Assembly: GCF_001434585.1 (NCBI RefSeq)
Contig: NZ_AZDB01000016.1
Span: forward strand, 1-48,990
Direction of reading: 5' to 3'
From: Companilactobacillus crustorum JCM 15951
GTDB lineage: Bacteria > Bacillota > Bacilli > Lactobacillales > Lactobacillaceae
Length of the DNA: 48,990 nucleotides
In this document: piece after piece, positions 28,066 to 36,738 of the stretch
Numbering within the stretch: position 1 is the stretch's first letter
Layout: each line of letters starts with the position of its first letter
The notes under the pieces: model-generated
Databases searched by the model: none
Told to the model about the DNA's origin: nothing
Seen by the model: the letters and a program-made list of their open reading frames with translations, nothing else
Made by a program: the position numbers and the translations under genes

Positions 28066-28096
28066 AGGCTGAGACAATTGTTTCAGCCTTATTTTG
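28066..28096 (+). terminator. Short terminator between the cvpA-like gene and mutS2
   Basis: AGGCTGAGA pairs with TTTCAGCCT across CAATT, followed by TATTTTGT. It is moderate in strength and may allow readthrough into mutS2. Confidence 0.65.
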
Positions 28097-28113
28097 TAAT
28101 CTAGGAGAGATAT

Positions 28114-30468
28114 ATGAATAATAAAGCTTTGAAAGTATTAGAATTTGACAAGATCAAAGCTGAGATTGCCAAATATCTGATCACAACGCGTGGGAAAACT
28201 CTCTTAAAAAAATTAATGCCGATGTCGGTTGAATCAATCGTTCAAAGATTGATTGATCAAACAAAAGATGGAGCCGATATAATTCGTATTAAGGGTGAAA
28301 TCCCAGTCAGAAAATTAGCTGATCTGCATGATCAAGCTAATCGTTTAAAAAAAGATGGAAATTTAAATGGAACAGAATTGGCCGCTATTGGTCAAGTTCT
28401 GCAAAATACTACAGAGTTAAAGGAATTTTTTGAAGGTTTAAAAGACGATCAGATTGATTTACGTCAGTTATATGATTTAAATGATCGTTTGATTAATAAC
28501 CCTGAACTAACCAAGACTATTGCTCGTTCACTAGATGATACTGGTCGAGTATTGGATACTGCTTCAGAGGATTTGAAGTATATTCGCGGTCGTATAAGTC
28601 GTTTAAATGATCAAATTAGGGAATCAATGGGTCAATTTACCCGTGGTAAAAATACTAAGTATTTGACTGAAGCGATTGTTACATTGCGTGATGATCGGTT
28701 CGTAATTCCAGTTAAAACTGAATATAAGGCCAAATTTGGCGGCGTGGTTCATGATCAGAGTGCTAGTGGTCAGACTTTATATATTGAACCTCAAGCAGTT
28801 GTAGGGATGAATAATCAGCTACACGAAGCTAAGATATCAGAGAAGTCTGAAGAAATTAGAATTTTGAACCATCTATCAGATATGGTGAGACCTGAAATCG
28901 ATGAAATTGTTAAAAATAATGAGGTCTTGGCTCAATTTGACTTGATCAATGCTAAAGCTAAATATGCGAAGGAAATAAGAGCCACTGAGCCCATTATTTC
29001 TGATAACCATACAGTTGACCTGATTAATGCCAAACACCCTCTAATTGACCCTGACAGGGTTGTAGCCAATGATATTCAAATAGGTGATGGATATAAGACA
29101 ATGCTTATCACTGGTCCTAATACTGGTGGTAAAACCATTACGATGAAAACTTTGGGCTTGATTCAATTGATGGCTCAAGCTGGTCTATTTATTCCGGCCC
29201 ATGAAGAAAGTACAATTGCTGTGTTTGACGAAGTATTTGTTGATATTGGTGACGAACAATCAATTGAACAGAACTTGAGTACTTTTTCATCGCATATGGA
29301 TAATATTATTAATATTATTCATAAAGTTTCAGAACACAGCTTGGTTTTGATTGATGAATTAGGGGCCGGGACTGATCCTCAAGAGGGTGCCGCAATTGCG
29401 ATTGCTATTTTGGAACGCTTAGCTCAGACTCAATGTTTTATTATGGCAACAACTCACTATCCTGAGTTAAAAGTTTTCGCCTATAATACGCCAGAAACTA
29501 TCAATGCTAGTATGGAATTTGATGACAAGTCATTGAAACCAACCTATCGATTGTTAATTGGTATTCCAGGAGCAAGTAATGCGTTTAATATTGCAGCTCG
29601 TTTAGGTATGGATAAGAGTGTGGTTGATCGTGGACAGTCTTTGATGGACGGTGAAAGCCAAGATCTTAATAATATGATTGCGGATCTTGAAAAACGTCGG
29701 AAAGAATTTGAACAAAAAAATGAGCAATTAAAAGTTCAATTAGCTAAAAACAAAAATGTCGAAAAGAATTATGAACAAAAGAGCGATGCATTAGATAAGT
29801 CGAAAAATTCTGAATTGCAGGCTGCCAAGGTTCGAGCTAACCAGATTGTGGCTAAAGCTAAGAAAGAATCTGATCGGATTATCGAAGAGCTTCATAAGAT
29901 GCAGCGTGAAGGTGTTGCAGTTAAGGAAGACCAGATTATTTCGGCTAAAACTAATTTGAAGAACTTGCATCAAGACGAAGCTATCAAGAAGAATAAGGTC
30001 TTAAAACGTAATAAACGTAGACAGGCTTTAAAAGTTGGCGATGAAGTTAAAGCTCTTACATATGATCAAGTTGGTACCATTATTCGTAAGGATAAAAATA
30101 ATCAGTTTGAAGTTCAATTAGGTATTCTAAAAATGAAGTTCGATGCTGATGAATTGGAAAAAGTTCAAAATTCTGAACCAGAGCCAGAGAAGAAACCAAC
30201 TATTGTTCGTCGTACAAAGAGTTCTGGACTTTCAAGCAAGCTAGATCTTCGTGGCGAACGTTATGAAGAGGCTATGTCTGACTTGGATCAATATATTGAT
30301 GCGGCCTTGTTAGCTGGCTATAATCAAGTAACCATCGTGCATGGTTTTGGAACTGGTGTTATCCGTAAAGGTGTTACCAAATATTTGCAACGCAATCCAC
30401 GTGTGAAATCATTTGGCTATGCACCTGCTAGCTCTGGTGGTTCAGGTGCTACAATTGTTGACTTATAA
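28114..30468 (+). CDS. mutS2: MutS2 (ribosome-rescue / anti-recombination Smr-domain ATPase)
   Basis: MutS2 resembles MutS in its ATPase but lacks the mismatch-binding domain; in Bacillus it acts on collided ribosomes and in other species it limits recombination. The product has Walker A GPNTGGKT, a Walker B region LVLIDELGAGTDPQEG, a long coiled coil (about 515-640), a KOW-like segment (KVGDEVKALTYDQVGTI) and a C-terminal Smr nuclease domain with LDLRGERYEEA and HGFGTGVIRKGV. The length (784 aa) is normal. GGAGAG precedes the ATG. Confidence 0.96.
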   Translation: MNNKALKVLEFDKIKAEIAKYLITTRGKTLLKKLMPMSVESIVQRLIDQTKDGADIIRIKGEIPVRKLADLHDQANRLKKDGNLNGTELAAIGQVLQNTTELKEFFEGLKDDQIDLRQLYDLNDRLINNPELTKTIARSLDDTGRVLDTASEDLKYIRGRISRLNDQIRESMGQFTRGKNTKYLTEAIVTLRDDRFVIPVKTEYKAKFGGVVHDQSASGQTLYIEPQAVVGMNNQLHEAKISEKSEEIRILNHLSDMVRPEIDEIVKNNEVLAQFDLINAKAKYAKEIRATEPIISDNHTVDLINAKHPLIDPDRVVANDIQIGDGYKTMLITGPNTGGKTITMKTLGLIQLMAQAGLFIPAHEESTIAVFDEVFVDIGDEQSIEQNLSTFSSHMDNIINIIHKVSEHSLVLIDELGAGTDPQEGAAIAIAILERLAQTQCFIMATTHYPELKVFAYNTPETINASMEFDDKSLKPTYRLLIGIPGASNAFNIAARLGMDKSVVDRGQSLMDGESQDLNNMIADLEKRRKEFEQKNEQLKVQLAKNKNVEKNYEQKSDALDKSKNSELQAAKVRANQIVAKAKKESDRIIEELHKMQREGVAVKEDQIISAKTNLKNLHQDEAIKKNKVLKRNKRRQALKVGDEVKALTYDQVGTIIRKDKNNQFEVQLGILKMKFDADELEKVQNSEPEPEKKPTIVRRTKSSGLSSKLDLRGERYEEAMSDLDQYIDAALLAGYNQVTIVHGFGTGVIRKGVTKYLQRNPRVKSFGYAPASSGGSGATIVDL

Positions 30469-30538
30469 TGAGAGCAAATGTTTTTTAAAGAGTGAATATT
30501 AATGATAATATGGTTTTGTTAAAAAAGGAGTGAATAAA

Positions 30539-30850
30539 ATGGTTGATGAAGTAACTGATAAAGAATTCGCTGAAGAAACAAAAGACGGTGTTGTATTAGT
30601 TGATTTTTGGGCAACTTGGTGTGGTCCCTGTCGTATGCAATCACCTGTAATTGAAGAACTATCTGAGGAAGATGATTCTGTTAAATTTTTGAAGATGGAT
30701 GTGGATGCAAATCCTAATACACCTAAAGATTTCGGAATTATGGCAATTCCAACTTTACTTGTTAAGAAAAATGACGAAGTTGTTGAAACTTTGACTGGTT
30801 TTCACAGTAAAGCACAATTGGCTAAAATTTTGGATGGTTATTCAGATTAA
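30539..30850 (+). CDS. trxA: Thioredoxin
   Basis: A 103-aa thioredoxin with the redox motif WATWCGPCRM (about residues 26-35), the cis-proline region MAIPTLL and the usual end. Cytoplasmic disulfide reductase using thioredoxin reductase. AAAAAAGGAG at eight bases supports the ATG at 30539; the GTG at 30530 overlaps the Shine-Dalgarno. It stands alone before a strong terminator, downstream of mutS2 as in several lactobacilli. Confidence 0.95.
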   Translation: MVDEVTDKEFAEETKDGVVLVDFWATWCGPCRMQSPVIEELSEEDDSVKFLKMDVDANPNTPKDFGIMAIPTLLVKKNDEVVETLTGFHSKAQLAKILDGYSD

Positions 30851-30865
30851 GAGATAAATAAAAAA

Positions 30866-30911
30866 AGCTCAGTCAGTAATCATTTTAATGATTATCGACT
30901 GGGCTTTTTTT
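30866..30911. terminator. Bidirectional terminator between trxA and the DUF2507 gene
   Basis: AGCTCAGTCAGTAATCATT (30866-30884) pairs with AATGATTATCGACTGGGCT (30887-30905) with few mismatches. A-rich and T-rich flanks suit termination of both convergent genes. Confidence 0.9.
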
Positions 30912-30963
30912 GCTTCGTTTTTAACTTTAGAGCGTCCACTTTGATCGTTTTTTGGTGTATACT

Positions 30964-31428
30964 TTAGTTTCGATCAATTTGTATTTTAATTGAAACGCTT
31001 TTGGCTTTGCTGTTGACAGTATATGTTCCTAAACAGTATGCTGCGATTGTTTTTTCAACAGTTTCAGCAATTATTCCAGTTTCTAGTGAAAATTCTGGAT
31101 CATCATTGTTGGTATCGAAACGTTGGACAACTTCGGGACCGGATAATTTGTAAGTGTAACTGCTAGGCGATTGCTTAGTTATTTCCAAATTTCCAAAGCC
31201 AGCCTTACTGAATAGTTCAGGTAAACTTTCCATATCGAGAATTAACTGACGGCTGAGGTTTTTACCAGCCCAGTATAATAATTCAACAGTATCCTTATCA
31301 AGTAGGTCAGGAAGGATAAAATCACGGAGTACTGAAACTGCAAAGTAATTTTCAGTTAACGTATCTTCATCTTTTTTTAGGGCATCTGTTAACTCTGGTT
31401 TGTTGAGATCATTTGATTTTGCGGCCAT
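30964..31428 (-). CDS. DUF2507 (YslB-like) family protein
   Basis: A 154-aa cytoplasmic protein resembling Bacillus YslB: VLRDFILPDLLDKDTVELLYWAGKNLSRQL near the start and GIIAETVEKTIAAYC in the second half. AAAGGAG at eight bases selects the ATG at 31428 over an upstream TTG at 31452. The fold is thought to be related to V4R-type small-molecule domains, but no function is established. It is transcribed against trxA and divergently from murI. Confidence 0.8.
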   Translation of the reverse strand: MAAKSNDLNKPELTDALKKDEDTLTENYFAVSVLRDFILPDLLDKDTVELLYWAGKNLSRQLILDMESLPELFSKAGFGNLEITKQSPSSYTYKLSGPEVVQRFDTNNDDPEFSLETGIIAETVEKTIAAYCLGTYTVNSKAKSVSIKIQIDRN

Positions 31429-31562
31429 TGCTTTAACTCCTTTTTCAGACAAAATTCATTATATCATTAGAATAATTGCTTTTTAAGTCAATGTAAAAGA
31501 TAGACTATAATTATTTTCATAAAATACAGATAATTCGCTTAAATGAAGGCAGGGATAATATT

Positions 31563-32363
31563 ATGAGTGATCAAAGACCAATAGGAGTATTAGATTCTGG
31601 ATTGGGCGGATTGACGGTTGTTAAGGAAGTCATTCGCCAATTGCCAAATGAGAATGTTATTTTCATTGGCGACGAAGCGCGTATGCCTTATGGTATCAAG
31701 ACTCATGAACAAATCATATCTTATACTAGAGAAATGGTACAGTACTTAATTGAACAAAATGTAAAATTAATTATTTTTGGCTGTAATACAGCGACGGCCA
31801 ATGCGCTTTCTGAATTAAAAACTGAGTTTTCAGTGCCGATGATTGGCGTAATCAAGCCAGGCGCTCAAGAGGCTACAAAAATTACTGAAACTGATCATAT
31901 TGGTATTATTGGAACGGAGTCAACTATTAATTCAAAGAGTTACGATAAGACGATTGCTGAACTTGATCCTAAAGTAAAGGCTTTAGGTATTGCAGCTCAA
32001 AAATTTGTTGCACTGGTTGAAGCTGACAAAGCTGATAGCAATGAGGCTAAAGAGAATATTGCTTCAACATTACGTCCATTTAAAGATAGTGACTATGATA
32101 CTTTAATCTTAGGTTGTACTCATTTTCCAATGTTAAAAAAGCAAATTAATAATTACTTACCTAACATTAAATTGGTTGATCCAGCTTTGAGTACTGTTGA
32201 AATAGCTAAAGAATACTTAACTAAAAATGATTTATTAGCTTCAAATGAAAAAAGAACCTTAAAGTTACATACAACTGCTAGTGTCGATGAATTTTCAAAG
32301 CTAGCCCGACGTTGGTTGAATACCTCAATTGATGAAATTAATTTAGTGAATATCGGAGGATAG
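31563..32363 (+). CDS. murI: Glutamate racemase
   Basis: MurI makes D-glutamate for peptidoglycan. The product has the N-terminal DSGLGGLTVVKE, the first catalytic cysteine in GCNTATANA (about residue 74) and the second in LGCTHFPML (about 185). The length (266 aa) is normal. It is followed after two bases by the XTP pyrophosphatase gene, an order common in Firmicutes. Confidence 0.96.
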   Translation: MSDQRPIGVLDSGLGGLTVVKEVIRQLPNENVIFIGDEARMPYGIKTHEQIISYTREMVQYLIEQNVKLIIFGCNTATANALSELKTEFSVPMIGVIKPGAQEATKITETDHIGIIGTESTINSKSYDKTIAELDPKVKALGIAAQKFVALVEADKADSNEAKENIASTLRPFKDSDYDTLILGCTHFPMLKKQINNYLPNIKLVDPALSTVEIAKEYLTKNDLLASNEKRTLKLHTTASVDEFSKLARRWLNTSIDEINLVNIGG

Positions 32364-32365
32364 TT

Positions 32366-32965
32366 ATGAAAGAGATTATCATAGCAACCAAGAATCCAGG
32401 AAAAGCTCGAGAATTTAAGAAAATTTTCAATGACCAAGAGTTTTCACTTAAGACTTTATTGGATTTTCCTGATTTTCCAGAAATTAGAGAAACAGGAAAA
32501 ACTTTTGAAGAAAATGCCACTTTAAAAGCACATGCAGTTATGGAACGTCTTAATTTGCCTACAATAGCCGATGATTCTGGTTTACAAGTGGATGCATTAT
32601 ATGGACGTCCAGGTATTTATTCAGCCCGCTATGCTGGAGATCATAATGATTCGGCTAATAATGCTAAACTGTTAAGTGAATTAGGGGGCGTGCCTCAAGA
32701 GAAACGAACAGCTCGTTTTGTTTCTACTTTAGTATTTGCTAATCCTAATAATGATCAAGATTTAGTAGTCGAAGGTGAAGTTAAGGGTCAAATTGCTCTG
32801 TTTCCTCGAGGCGAGGATGGCTTTGGCTATGATCCTTTGTTCTATTTACCTGAACTTGATAAGACAATGGCAGAGCTAACTTTGGATGAAAAAAATCAAA
32901 TCAGCCACCGTGGCAATGCTATTAAAAAGTTGGAACAGAAGTGGCAAAGTTGGATTAATTGGTAA
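32366..32965 (+). CDS. rdgB: XTP/dITP diphosphohydrolase (RdgB/HAM1)
   Basis: The enzyme removes non-canonical purine nucleotides such as XTP and dITP from the pool. Motifs are IIATKNPGKAREFK at the N-terminus, IADDSGLQVDAL with the general-base aspartate, YSARYAG, FPRGEDGFGYDPLF and ISHRGNAI. The length (199 aa) is normal. It overlaps no neighbour but starts two bases after murI, so it is translationally coupled. Confidence 0.95.
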   Translation: MKEIIIATKNPGKAREFKKIFNDQEFSLKTLLDFPDFPEIRETGKTFEENATLKAHAVMERLNLPTIADDSGLQVDALYGRPGIYSARYAGDHNDSANNAKLLSELGGVPQEKRTARFVSTLVFANPNNDQDLVVEGEVKGQIALFPRGEDGFGYDPLFYLPELDKTMAELTLDEKNQISHRGNAIKKLEQKWQSWINW

Positions 32966-33031
32966 TTAATTGCCGATGTTTTGATAAAATGCTAGTATGA
33001 AAGTGCTATTAAAATACAGGAGGGAAATATT

Positions 33032-33442
33032 ATGACTGGTGGACAAATTGCAGGATTGATCGCAGCAATTGCTTTTGTAGTGTTGGTAGTTTTCTTAGCT
33101 AGAACACTGATTCAAACTGCTAAATTACTTCAGGAATTACAAGAGACAATGAAGGAAACAACTAAGATGGTTGAGGTTCTTTCAAGAAATACTGAACAAA
33201 TTATGGATCAAAGTACAAAATTAGTCGATAAGACTAATACCTTGATGGATGACGTTAATAGTAAATCAAGCAAGTTGAATCCATTGTTCGATACAGTTGA
33301 AAATCTCGGTAAAAAGAGTGCTAAAGCTACTGAAGAAAAACCTAATACTGGTTTTAATTTCCAAAATTTAATGACTGTTGGTAATTTAGCAATGATAGCT
33401 AAAACAGCTGCCAAAGTTTGGCCAAGAAAGAAGAATAAATAA
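33032..33442 (+). CDS. DUF948 domain-containing protein
   Basis: A 136-aa protein with an N-terminal membrane anchor (IAGLIAAIAFVVLVVFLARTL) and a long amphipathic helix with heptad character (about residues 30-80: LLQELQETMKETTKMVEVLSRNTEQIMDQ), ending in a basic tail (AAKVWPRKKNK). This is the layout of the DUF948 family. GGAGGG precedes the ATG. A YtxH-like gene follows two bases later; such pairs are usual and may act at the envelope under stress, but the role is unproven. Confidence 0.85.
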   Translation: MTGGQIAGLIAAIAFVVLVVFLARTLIQTAKLLQELQETMKETTKMVEVLSRNTEQIMDQSTKLVDKTNTLMDDVNSKSSKLNPLFDTVENLGKKSAKATEEKPNTGFNFQNLMTVGNLAMIAKTAAKVWPRKKNK

Positions 33443-33444
33443 TT

Positions 33445-33741
33445 ATGAAAAATAATCATTTTCTATTAGGATTAGTTTTAGGCTGTGCATCAGGTTATAT
33501 TGCTTCTAAGTATTTAACAAGTGAATCAGGACAAAAATTGATTGAAAATGTCAAAACTATTCGTGGTGACTTTAATAATGGCGGTGTTGGTTTGAATACT
33601 AATAGTGACCTAATTGATTCATTCAACGAAAAAACAGATGCTTTGAAAGATCAAATGGCATCAACTGTAGATAAGATTAAAGACGATGATGAAGATAATT
33701 CAGATATTGTTTTTAACGAAGATGATCTTAATAAAGACTAA
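33445..33741 (+). CDS. YtxH-like membrane-anchored protein
   Basis: A 98-aa protein with a glycine-containing N-terminal hydrophobic segment (FLLGLVLGCASGYIASKYL), then TSESGQKLIENVKT, the YtxH signature region, and an acidic C-terminus (DDDEDNSDIVFNEDDLNKD). It is probably cotranscribed and functionally paired with the DUF948 gene. Bacillus YtxH is a general stress protein. Confidence 0.82.
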   Translation: MKNNHFLLGLVLGCASGYIASKYLTSESGQKLIENVKTIRGDFNNGGVGLNTNSDLIDSFNEKTDALKDQMASTVDKIKDDDEDNSDIVFNEDDLNKD

Positions 33742-33746
33742 TAAAT

Positions 33747-33808
33747 TGGACAGAACCATCGAGTGTTATCTTTCACATTAGGGAAAATATCATCTTGGTT
33801 CCGTTCCA
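33747..33808. repeat. 62-bp imperfect inverted repeat
   Basis: TGGACAGAACCA at the left end pairs with TGGTTCCGTTCCA at the right end with a bulge. Inside, TGTTATCTTT pairs with AAAATATCA. It lies between the ytxH-like stop codon and the following terminator and has no ORF. Confidence 0.5.
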
Positions 33809-33823
33809 GACATATCCATATAA

Positions 33824-33865
33824 AAAAGAGCTAATGACTGTAAATAAAAAGTCATTAGCTCTTTT
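33824..33865. terminator. Bidirectional terminator between the ytxH-like gene and pepQ
   Basis: AAAAGAGCTAATGACT (33824-33839) and AGTCATTAGCTCTTTT (33850-33865) are exact reverse complements, with A/T tracts on both sides for convergent transcription. Confidence 0.9.
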
Positions 33866-33889
33866 GGTATTTAAAGTAGAATATATAAA

Positions 33890-34990
33890 TTATTTAATGT
33901 AGGTTAATTCCTTCGAAGTATGTGTGAATGGTTCGCAGCCGTCTTCTGTAATGTAGACACAATCTTCAATTCTAACACCAGCAACATTTGGAATGTAGAT
34001 ACCAGGTTCGATTGAGAAACACATACCAGGTTTAAGAACCATATCGTTTCCCTCCATAATTGAAGGAAATTCGTGTTCAGAAGTTCCCATACCATGTCCT
34101 AAACGATGAATAAAGTATTCACCATAGCCAGCTTTGTCGATAATGTCACGAGCCACTTTGTCCAATTCAGCAGCTGTGATACCAGGTTTAGCTGCGTCCA
34201 TGGCAGCATATTGAGCTTCAAGGTCTACTTTATAGATGTCCAATGATTTAGCATCTGGCTGTCCAAATGCAACAGTTCTAGAAGCATCACTAATATAGCC
34301 ATTATGAACAGTACCTAGATCAAAAAGAACTAATTCATCTTTCTTTAAAGGAATTTTTTCAGGTCCACCATGGGGATTAGCAGCATTGGCACCAGCCTGA
34401 ACGATTGTATCAAAGCTCATGTGCATAACGCCCTTTTTCATCATTGCATATTCGATTTCAGCAACGACTTCTTGCTCAGTGCGTCCTTCTTGAATAGCCT
34501 TAAAAGCAACTGAGAAAGCATAATCAGCTTCCGCACCTGCAGCCTTCAATTGTTCAATTTCTTCATTAGTCTTGATTAACTTAGCATTTTCCATATAACG
34601 AGAGAGGTTATTAGGGAATTGTGCATTAGGGAATTGTTCTTTAAGGGCTTCTAGCTTTTGAACAGACATGTCATCTTTTTCAATGGCCCATTTTGTAGGT
34701 TCGCCTGCCAAGTCTTTAATATGTCCTGCCATTAAGGCAAAAGGATTTTCGTGATCTAGATAACCAAAGATATCTTGATCCCAGCCAGCGTCTTTAGCGG
34801 CCTCTACTTCAAGTTGAGGAGCAAAGATAAAAGGATCCTTATCTGGGAAAACTAGAAGAGCTAGAATACGCTCGACCGGATCACTGTAAAAACCAGTGAA
34901 ATAGTTGATATCAGTAGGATTAGAGATATAGGCAGCATCCAATCCATTTTGTGCTAAATAGTCTTTTAACGCTAATAATTGTTTCTTCAT
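33890..34990 (-). CDS. pepQ: Xaa-Pro dipeptidase
   Basis: PepQ cleaves X-Pro dipeptides from peptide catabolism. It has a creatinase-like N-terminal domain (AAYISNPTDINYFTGFYSD) and the M24 catalytic domain with metal ligands in LFDLGTVHNGYISDASRTV, HRLGHGMG, SIEPGIYI and RIEDCVYI. The length (366 aa) is normal. It is divergent from ccpA, the classical lactobacillus pepQ-ccpA arrangement, and the shared intergenic region contains a cre-like site. Confidence 0.96.
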   Translation of the reverse strand: MKKQLLALKDYLAQNGLDAAYISNPTDINYFTGFYSDPVERILALLVFPDKDPFIFAPQLEVEAAKDAGWDQDIFGYLDHENPFALMAGHIKDLAGEPTKWAIEKDDMSVQKLEALKEQFPNAQFPNNLSRYMENAKLIKTNEEIEQLKAAGAEADYAFSVAFKAIQEGRTEQEVVAEIEYAMMKKGVMHMSFDTIVQAGANAANPHGGPEKIPLKKDELVLFDLGTVHNGYISDASRTVAFGQPDAKSLDIYKVDLEAQYAAMDAAKPGITAAELDKVARDIIDKAGYGEYFIHRLGHGMGTSEHEFPSIMEGNDMVLKPGMCFSIEPGIYIPNVAGVRIEDCVYITEDGCEPFTHTSKELTYIK

Positions 34991-35082
34991 GAAAATACTC
35001 CTTTACGTTAAGATTTATTAGTAGTATATCATTGAAAATGATTTTCTTTTTGAAAAAAAGTGAAAACATATGTTAATAATGT

Positions 35083-35096
35083 AGAAACCGCTTGCA
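35083..35096. promoter_or_regulatory. cre-like catabolite-response site between pepQ and ccpA
   Basis: AGAAACCGCTTGCA matches the cre consensus TGWAARCGNTWNCW at 12 of 14 positions. It lies 66 bases upstream of ccpA and 92 upstream of pepQ, as expected for CcpA control of itself and pepQ in lactobacilli. Confidence 0.6.
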
Positions 35097-35162
35097 AAAT
35101 GTAAAAATCTTTGATAAATTAGAGATAATTAATGAAAATATTGTTTGAGAGAGTGAATATAA

Positions 35163-36164
35163 ATGGAGAAAAAAGTAGTAACAATTTATGACGTAGCCGA
35201 GGCTGCCAACGTTTCAATGGCAACTATTTCTCGTGTAGTTAATGGTAACGCCAATGTAAAGGAAGAAACAAGAAAGCGTGTTTTGGAAGTTATTGATCGT
35301 TTGAATTATCGTCCTAATGCGGTTGCTCGTGGTCTTGCTAGCAAGAAGAGTACTACAATTGGCGTAATTTTGCCTGATATTACTAATTTATACTATGCTT
35401 CTTTAGCTAAAGGTATTGATGATGTTGCTTCAATGTATAAATACAACATTATTTTAACTAGTTTACAGGAATCAGTTGGCGACGAAGAACAAATTTTGAA
35501 TAATTTATTATCAAAACAAGTTGATGGTTTAATTTACATGGGCAAGCAATTGTCTAAAAAACTAAAACGTATTTTAGCAAACTCTAAGACACCAATCGTT
35601 TTAGCCGGTTCAGTCGACAAGAACAATGAAAGTGCTAGTGTAAACATTGATTTTACTGATGCAGTTGCCAGTGTAGTTGGTCAATTAACTCAAAATGGTC
35701 ACAAGAAGATAGCTTTTGTAGGTGGTAGTCTAGAGAATCCTATTGATGGCAAATACAGACTTGATGGTTATAAGAAGGCTTTGAAGAAAGCTCATTTGAA
35801 CTTTTCATCTAACTTGGTCTTTGAAGCTGAATATTCAGTAAGAGCTGGAGAAGCAATTTGGGATGCTATTCAAGGCAGCGGTGCTACAGCTGCTTATGTA
35901 ACTGATGATTTATTAGCATCTGGTATCTTAAACTCAGCTATTAAAGCAGGCGTAAAGGTTCCTGATGACTTTGAATTGGTAACAAGTAACGATACGATTC
36001 TTTGTGAAGTTACACGTCCAAAGATGAGTTCAATTGAAGAACCATTATATGATATTGGTGCCGTTGCTATGCGTCTTTTGACTAAGATGATGAATCAAGA
36101 GCAAATTGATGATAATACGATCAAGTTGCCATATAGCATTGTTAAACGTGGTTCTACTAAGTAA
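35163..36164 (+). CDS. ccpA: Catabolite control protein A
   Basis: CcpA is the LacI-family master regulator of carbon catabolite control, activated by HPr-Ser-P. The N-terminal helix-turn-helix reads VTIYDVAEAANVSMATISRVVNG and the hinge helix NYRPNAVARGLASKK; the periplasmic-binding-like core follows from IGVILPDI. The length (333 aa) is normal. The position next to pepQ and the cre-like site upstream support the assignment over other LacI paralogues. Confidence 0.95.
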   Translation: MEKKVVTIYDVAEAANVSMATISRVVNGNANVKEETRKRVLEVIDRLNYRPNAVARGLASKKSTTIGVILPDITNLYYASLAKGIDDVASMYKYNIILTSLQESVGDEEQILNNLLSKQVDGLIYMGKQLSKKLKRILANSKTPIVLAGSVDKNNESASVNIDFTDAVASVVGQLTQNGHKKIAFVGGSLENPIDGKYRLDGYKKALKKAHLNFSSNLVFEAEYSVRAGEAIWDAIQGSGATAAYVTDDLLASGILNSAIKAGVKVPDDFELVTSNDTILCEVTRPKMSSIEEPLYDIGAVAMRLLTKMMNQEQIDDNTIKLPYSIVKRGSTK

Positions 36165-36197
36165 TCAAATTATTAATTGATGTTTTTCATATTAAAT

Positions 36198-36248
36198 AAA
36201 AAAGATATCTAATGACTAAAAATATAAAAAGTCATTAGATATCTTTTT
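36198..36248. terminator. Bidirectional terminator after ccpA
   Basis: AAAAGATATCTAATGACT pairs exactly with AGTCATTAGATATCTTTT across an A/T-rich loop. It serves ccpA and the convergent small membrane gene. Confidence 0.92.
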
Positions 36249-36284
36249 GTTTAAAATCAAACGATAAAACTTAAACAAAAAATC

Positions 36285-36584
36285 CTATTTATTGAGTGCC
36301 TTTTTTTGTTTGTAAAAGTCCCAAATGATAACAACGATATAGCCAAATGCAACTAATGACAGACCGCCTGTAACAACGGAACTTAATTCATAGGGGAGAT
36401 CGAAAAAACCGCCTAGAATAGAATATAAAGTATTTATTAAAACAATTGATGCTAAGGTAAGTGAGCGATCCCAGATTTTAACATTGTGTTTAATTTTATA
36501 AATAATGATGGCAATCATAAAGATAATTAAGATGGCAGCAACCACGTAAAGTGAGTTTTGTAAAAAGCTTGGACTAAAATACAT
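36285..36584 (-). CDS. Small membrane protein of unknown function
   Basis: A 99-aa protein with three hydrophobic segments (about residues 11-30, 45-62 and 68-90) separated by short charged loops: YKIKHNVKIWDRS and DLPYELSS. It has a basic C-terminus (DFYKQKKALNK). AAGGAG lies seven bases before the ATG. It is transcribed in the same direction as the downstream-lying PBP gene but is separated from it by a terminator. I do not recognise the family with confidence; a YtpI-like protein is possible. Confidence 0.7.
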   Translation of the reverse strand: MYFSPSFLQNSLYVVAAILIIFMIAIIIYKIKHNVKIWDRSLTLASIVLINTLYSILGGFFDLPYELSSVVTGGLSLVAFGYIVVIIWDFYKQKKALNK

Positions 36585-36676
36585 AATATTCTCCTTAAAT
36601 CAAAATCTACTTCATTCTATCATAATAATAAAAAAATTCTTAATTTACTCTGACTGCATTTTTGAATCATTCTGAG

Positions 36677-36720
36677 AAAAAAAACTAATGACTATTTATA
36701 CTTAGTCATTAGTTTTTTTT
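36677..36720. terminator. Bidirectional terminator downstream of the PBP gene
   Basis: AAAAAAAACTAATGACT (36677-36693) and AGTCATTAGTTTTTTTT (36704-36720) are exact reverse complements with built-in A and T tracts. Confidence 0.92.
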
Positions 36721-36738
36721 ATTAGTAATAATAAATTA

